Assembly: GCA_013415865.1 (NCBI GenBank)
Contig: CP058896.1
Location: 203,957-267,956, forward strand
Source of the DNA: Methanomassiliicoccales archaeon
GTDB taxonomy: Archaea > Thermoplasmatota > Thermoplasmata > Methanomassiliicoccales > UBA472
Direction of reading: 5' to 3'
DNA length: 64,000 nucleotides
Part shown: piece after piece, positions 60,783-64,000 of the stretch
Layout of the letters: each line of letters opens with the position of its first letter
Numbering within the stretch: position 1 is the stretch's first letter
The notes under the pieces: model-generated
Told to the model about the DNA's origin: nothing
Databases searched by the model: none
What the model saw: the letters and a program-made list of their open reading frames with translations, nothing else
Translations under genes and position numbers: made by a program

Positions 60783-62072
60783 ATGACTAGATACATGCAG
60801 AACAAACCATCGATCTGCGTCATCGGTCTCGGTTACATCGGCTTGCCCACGGCTCTCCTTTTCGCCAATAATGGATTCAATGTTTCTGGATGTGATATTA
60901 ATCAAAACATAGTGAATCTCATCAACTCAAAAAAACCTCCCTTCAACGAGGAGGAGCTGCTCGAACGACTGGAAAATGCAATAGACTCTGGTAAGTTAAG
61001 AGCTTATACATATCCAATGGCAAGCGATGTTTACATAATAACTGTCCAAACGCCTTATAAAGAAGAGATCTGTAATGCGGAGCTAGGATTCTTGAACAAC
61101 GCTGTTGAGAGCATTAAGCCGATCCTAAAAGATGGCGACCTTGTCATTGTTGAATCGACAATTCCACCTGGAACAACATTAGGTCCTGTATGCGATGCTT
61201 TGGCCTCCATAAGAAATGAGAAAAAAATATTCATTGCGCACGTCCCCGAACATGCGCTCGTTGGGAAATTGTTCTTTGAATTGATCAATAACTCAAGGTT
61301 AATTGGCGGGGTCGACCCTGAGTCGACGGATAGGGCGGCCGACCTGTACTCCAAGGTTGTGAAAGGGAAATTGATCAAGACGGATGCAACTACCGCGGAG
61401 CTCGTCAAGATTATGGAGAACACATATCGTGATGTCAATATTGCATTGGCCAATGAGCTCGCCAAGTATGCAGAGAGCATCGGAGTCAACATTTGGGAGG
61501 CGATCGACGCAGCTAATAAGCACCCAAGGGTGAACATACATCGACCGGGACCGGGAGTGGGGGGAGAATGCATTGCTGTAGACCCGTTGTTCCTTCTCAA
61601 CAACGACAAGGTCGATATGCCATTGGTAAGAGCAGCGAGGTCGGTGAACGACTCTATGCCTCAGTTCGTAGTAAATAAGATTGAGAAAATACTATCAAAA
61701 TCTGGTCAAAAGCAACCAATGATAGCATTGCTCGGCCTTTCGTTCAAGGCAAATGTATCAGACTCGAGGAACAGTCCTTCAAAGGACATTTGCCACATCC
61801 TTGATCAGAAGGGTATTAGATATAAGGCCTACGATCCTCACGCGGCAAAAGGAACGGTCAATAATCAGGTCGACAACCTGATGGATGCGTTAAAAGGGGC
61901 TGACTTGGCCGTTGTCCTTGTGGATCATGATGATTTCTTGAGGATGTGCCCTAAGACCATAAAGGGTTTCATGCGCACACCGGTCATATTCGATACTAAG
62001 AATTGCTTGGACCACTCTGAGTATCGTCATGCAGGTTTCAAGACTTGTTTGCTAGGATACAAGTGCAATTGA
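60783..62072 (+). CDS. wecC: UDP-N-acetyl-D-mannosamine dehydrogenase-like enzyme
   Basis: 429 aa. N-terminal Rossmann ICVIGLGYIGLPTALLFANNG (about residues 11-31), VESTIPPGTT, EHALVGKLFFELINNSRLIGG and active-site RPGPGVGGECIAVDPLFL with the catalytic Cys (about 257-274). The family usually has GGHCIAVDP; Glu replaces His here. It oxidises UDP-ManNAc or a similar UDP-HexNAc to the uronate. GC content returns to host level here, so it marks the right end of the AT-rich core. UDP-GlcNAc 6-dehydrogenase is an alternative. Confidence 0.87.
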   Translation: MTRYMQNKPSICVIGLGYIGLPTALLFANNGFNVSGCDINQNIVNLINSKKPPFNEEELLERLENAIDSGKLRAYTYPMASDVYIITVQTPYKEEICNAELGFLNNAVESIKPILKDGDLVIVESTIPPGTTLGPVCDALASIRNEKKIFIAHVPEHALVGKLFFELINNSRLIGGVDPESTDRAADLYSKVVKGKLIKTDATTAELVKIMENTYRDVNIALANELAKYAESIGVNIWEAIDAANKHPRVNIHRPGPGVGGECIAVDPLFLLNNDKVDMPLVRAARSVNDSMPQFVVNKIEKILSKSGQKQPMIALLGLSFKANVSDSRNSPSKDICHILDQKGIRYKAYDPHAAKGTVNNQVDNLMDALKGADLAVVLVDHDDFLRMCPKTIKGFMRTPVIFDTKNCLDHSEYRHAGFKTCLLGYKCN

Positions 62073-62128
62073 TGCGCCCTGTAAAAGCAAAAAGAATATG
62101 ACATAGCGTCATATCAGTTTGGGATGCA

Positions 62129-64000
62129 ATGAGAACTGCCAGAAAAAGAGGTTTCTTTAAGCTTTACAAAAAATATTGGCGATTCTACAATAAGATATCC
62201 CCTCACCTCGATCTCGCTAAGATAAAGAGCTCATACCTTGGGATGCTTGTTCCATCTTATCATAAATTTAACAAAATACTCAGCCATGGGTTCGACCTGG
62301 CACCTGACCAGAATATGAGGCCAGCCCCCTCAGAGGAGTCGCTGAGATTGAGAGAGAAGATCAGAGCTGGGAAGGTGCTTGATTTCAAGATTCCAGATTA
62401 TCTCGTAGATCTGAAAGGACTAAGGGTCGCCTGCATTCTTGATGATTTTACATTTACAACGTTCTCTAAGGTCTGCGATGCTTATCAAATAACCTCCAGT
62501 TCCTGGCGTGATGAGCTGGAGTCCTTTGATCCCCACATGCTTTTTGTTGAAGCGGCATGGCATGGAAAAGGGGACAGCTGGAGAAGAAAGATATCAATCA
62601 TATCTGACGAGCTTGTCCAATTATTGACGTGGTGCTCAGAGCGGAACATTCCGACCGTGTTCTGGAATAAAGATGACCCCCCGCATTATGCGACGTTCAT
62701 CAATACGGCCGCGCTGTTCGACATTGTCTTTACGACAGACATCGACCTAATTGGGGATTATAAAAAAGGTCTTGGCCATGACCGGGTCTATCTGTTGCCA
62801 TTCTGGGCAGAGCCGAGCATTCACAATCCGATCGAAAAGTATGAAAGAATCAAGGGATTTTGTTTTGCTGGCACTTATTACATGAAATATCTTGAGAGAA
62901 GAAGGGACTTTAAAACCTTCTTCGATGCTCTCTCCCCGCTGGGCCCTTTTGACATTTATGATAGGAACGAATATGCTGGTAATCCTAACTATACTTACCC
63001 GGATGAGTTCAAGGATTTTATCAAAGGCACCCTGCCGTATGATCAGATCGATGTGGCCTATAAGGGCTATTTTTTTGGAATAAACATGAACTCTATCAAG
63101 GATTCCCAGCTCATGTGCGCCAGAAGGACCTATGAGCTAATGGCGTCCAATACTATCGTTCTAAGCAATTATTCCAGGGCGGTAAAGAACATCTTTGGGG
63201 ACCTGATAATCGCCACAGATGACGGAGAGATATTAAGATCAAAGGTCATTGATCTTCTTTCAGATGATAATCTGAGGGACTCTTATAGGCTCCGTGGCCT
63301 CAGGAGAGTGTTGTTGGACCACACAACTGAAAATAGGTTGTCATATGTGGTCGAGAAAACCTTCGGCAAGAGGGTCGAACCGGTCATGCCGTCGGTCACG
63401 ATGGTCTCGTTCGTAAAAAACAAAGAAATGGCGGAGTCTGTGACGAGATTATTCTTGGCCCAAGGATATGCTAAGAAACAGTTGGTGATTGTCGCAGAGC
63501 AGGGAATCGACGTGCCTAAAGTGGCAGTCAAGGTGCTGACAGACCCTTCACCAGATAGATTAAGAGAGGCGATCGAAGGGTCCGATATGCTCGGGATATT
63601 TGATGCGGGAGTGATGTACGGAAAAAATTATCTCTTAGATCTCTGCCTGGCCGGGAAATATGCAGATGCTGAAGCGTATCAGAAGTCGGCCGATGGTGAG
63701 AAGGAATATTCCTTTTCAGGGACCGTTCATCTTGAAAGAGGGCTTGTAAAGTCCACCCATGCTGAATCTTTCATACATCTGTCGTTATCTTGTAAAGGAC
63801 CTTTCCAGTTAAATTTGAAAACCCTCACGATCGACAGATTCCTTTCGGAACCTTGTAAATATGAAGGAGAGCCATGGGATGAGGGCATACCGATCAGGTC
63901 GATTTTTTCGCTGGCCGAACAGACCAAGGCCGGTGAAAGAAGGTTGGTCGTCAAGCATGGTATCCTGGTCGTGGCACCCCACTATCCAAGTTACGACAAC
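62129..64000 (+). CDS. CgeB/DUF3880-type glycosyltransferase, N-terminal 624 codons (cut by window end)
   Basis: The frame is open from ATG 62129 to the window end with no stop. Visible: LKGLRVACILDDFTFTTFSK, DPHMLFVEAAWHGKGDSWRR, PTVFWNKDDPPHYATFI, FDIVFTTDIDLIGDYKKGLG, then FCFAGTYYMKYLERRRDF and the CgeB end ARRTYELMASNTIVLSNYSR. From about residue 420 a further domain follows (VTMVSFVKNKEMAESVTRLF...), and the last residues, ILVVAPHYPSYDN, look like the beginning of a second GT-B domain. So it is probably a multi-domain glycosyltransferase of the glycan locus. Confidence 0.82.
   Translation, partial: MRTARKRGFFKLYKKYWRFYNKISPHLDLAKIKSSYLGMLVPSYHKFNKILSHGFDLAPDQNMRPAPSEESLRLREKIRAGKVLDFKIPDYLVDLKGLRVACILDDFTFTTFSKVCDAYQITSSSWRDELESFDPHMLFVEAAWHGKGDSWRRKISIISDELVQLLTWCSERNIPTVFWNKDDPPHYATFINTAALFDIVFTTDIDLIGDYKKGLGHDRVYLLPFWAEPSIHNPIEKYERIKGFCFAGTYYMKYLERRRDFKTFFDALSPLGPFDIYDRNEYAGNPNYTYPDEFKDFIKGTLPYDQIDVAYKGYFFGINMNSIKDSQLMCARRTYELMASNTIVLSNYSRAVKNIFGDLIIATDDGEILRSKVIDLLSDDNLRDSYRLRGLRRVLLDHTTENRLSYVVEKTFGKRVEPVMPSVTMVSFVKNKEMAESVTRLFLAQGYAKKQLVIVAEQGIDVPKVAVKVLTDPSPDRLREAIEGSDMLGIFDAGVMYGKNYLLDLCLAGKYADAEAYQKSADGEKEYSFSGTVHLERGLVKSTHAESFIHLSLSCKGPFQLNLKTLTIDRFLSEPCKYEGEPWDEGIPIRSIFSLAEQTKAGERRLVVKHGILVVAPHYPSYDN

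Noticed and set aside
1..64000. Complete reassignment of TAG to pyrrolysine
   Set aside because: rtcB, sepF, echD and the flippase end with TAG exactly where their families end, and their readthrough would add long unrelated tails.

Overview
The window comes from a methanogenic archaeon, most likely an H2-dependent methylotrophic Thermoplasmatota methanogen of the Methanomassiliicoccales type. Evidence read directly from the sequence: the N-terminus of methyl-coenzyme M reductase beta (mcrB) at the left edge, a methylamine-type corrinoid protein, a methylcobamide:CoM methyltransferase, the corrinoid reactivase RamA, a complete six-gene Ech-type energy-converting [NiFe] hydrogenase, archaeal TATA promoters, a His tRNA with encoded G-1, RtcB, and two genes with an in-frame amber (TAG) codon that only make sense if TAG can be read as an amino acid (pyrrolysine). 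The order-level assignment is inference; no rRNA is present.

Layout. 1-5096 (all minus strand): a run of genes reading into mcrB: a small Cys protein, a SAM methyltransferase, a DUF169 protein, an Lrp/AsnC regulator, YcaO and TfuA (the pair that thioamidates McrA), then mcrB. 5246-8347: UDP-glucose dehydrogenase, UTP-glucose-1-phosphate uridylyltransferase and an amber-containing NAD-dependent sugar epimerase. 8725-18542: one-carbon genes: stand-alone soluble MtrA and MtrH homologues, an MBL hydrolase, RamA, a UroD-family methyltransferase, MtbA and a corrinoid protein, with two membrane proteins between. 18671-19850: AmrS radical SAM enzyme and a tiny zinc ribbon. 20005-25353: echABCDEF plus an amber-containing DUF1622 membrane protein. 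25619-35205: phosphoesterase, regulator, universal stress protein, aldehyde dehydrogenase, glycosyltransferase, ABC-2 exporter, DEDD nuclease and DHH nuclease. 35633-41482: argF, GDP-fucose synthesis (gmd, fcl), a polyprenyl-type glycosyltransferase, a CPBP protease and an ArsR-like regulator. 41535-51935: tRNA-His, rtcB, a shortened Ca2+/cation antiporter, HD phosphohydrolase, sepF, small zinc proteins, envelope proteins and a flippase. 52073-64000: a surface-glycan locus whose core (about 52780-60760) is strikingly AT-rich and looks horizontally acquired: GT10-FkbM fusion, Wzt/Wzm-like ABC exporter and glycosyltransferases, followed by a UDP-ManNAc dehydrogenase and a CgeB-type glycosyltransferase cut by the window edge.

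How it fits together. Methyl groups from methylated substrates would be loaded on the corrinoid protein, moved to CoM by MtbA (RamA keeping cobalt reduced) and released as methane by MCR, whose alpha subunit is matured by YcaO/TfuA; Ech couples H2/ferredoxin to ion translocation. The mcr and corrinoid-protein promoters share an almost identical 19-bp palindrome placed exactly 8 nt upstream of the TATA box, suggesting a common regulator. The sugar-nucleotide genes feed the glycan locus; GDP-fucose from gmd/fcl is the expected donor for the GT10 enzyme.

The most notable signals are the two amber readthrough genes, the shared mcr/mtbC palindrome, the soluble MtrA-MtrH pair, and probable homopolymer frameshifts in two island genes. 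TAG is still used as a terminal codon in about ten genes here, often with a second stop a few codons downstream, so TAG appears ambiguous and not fully reassigned.
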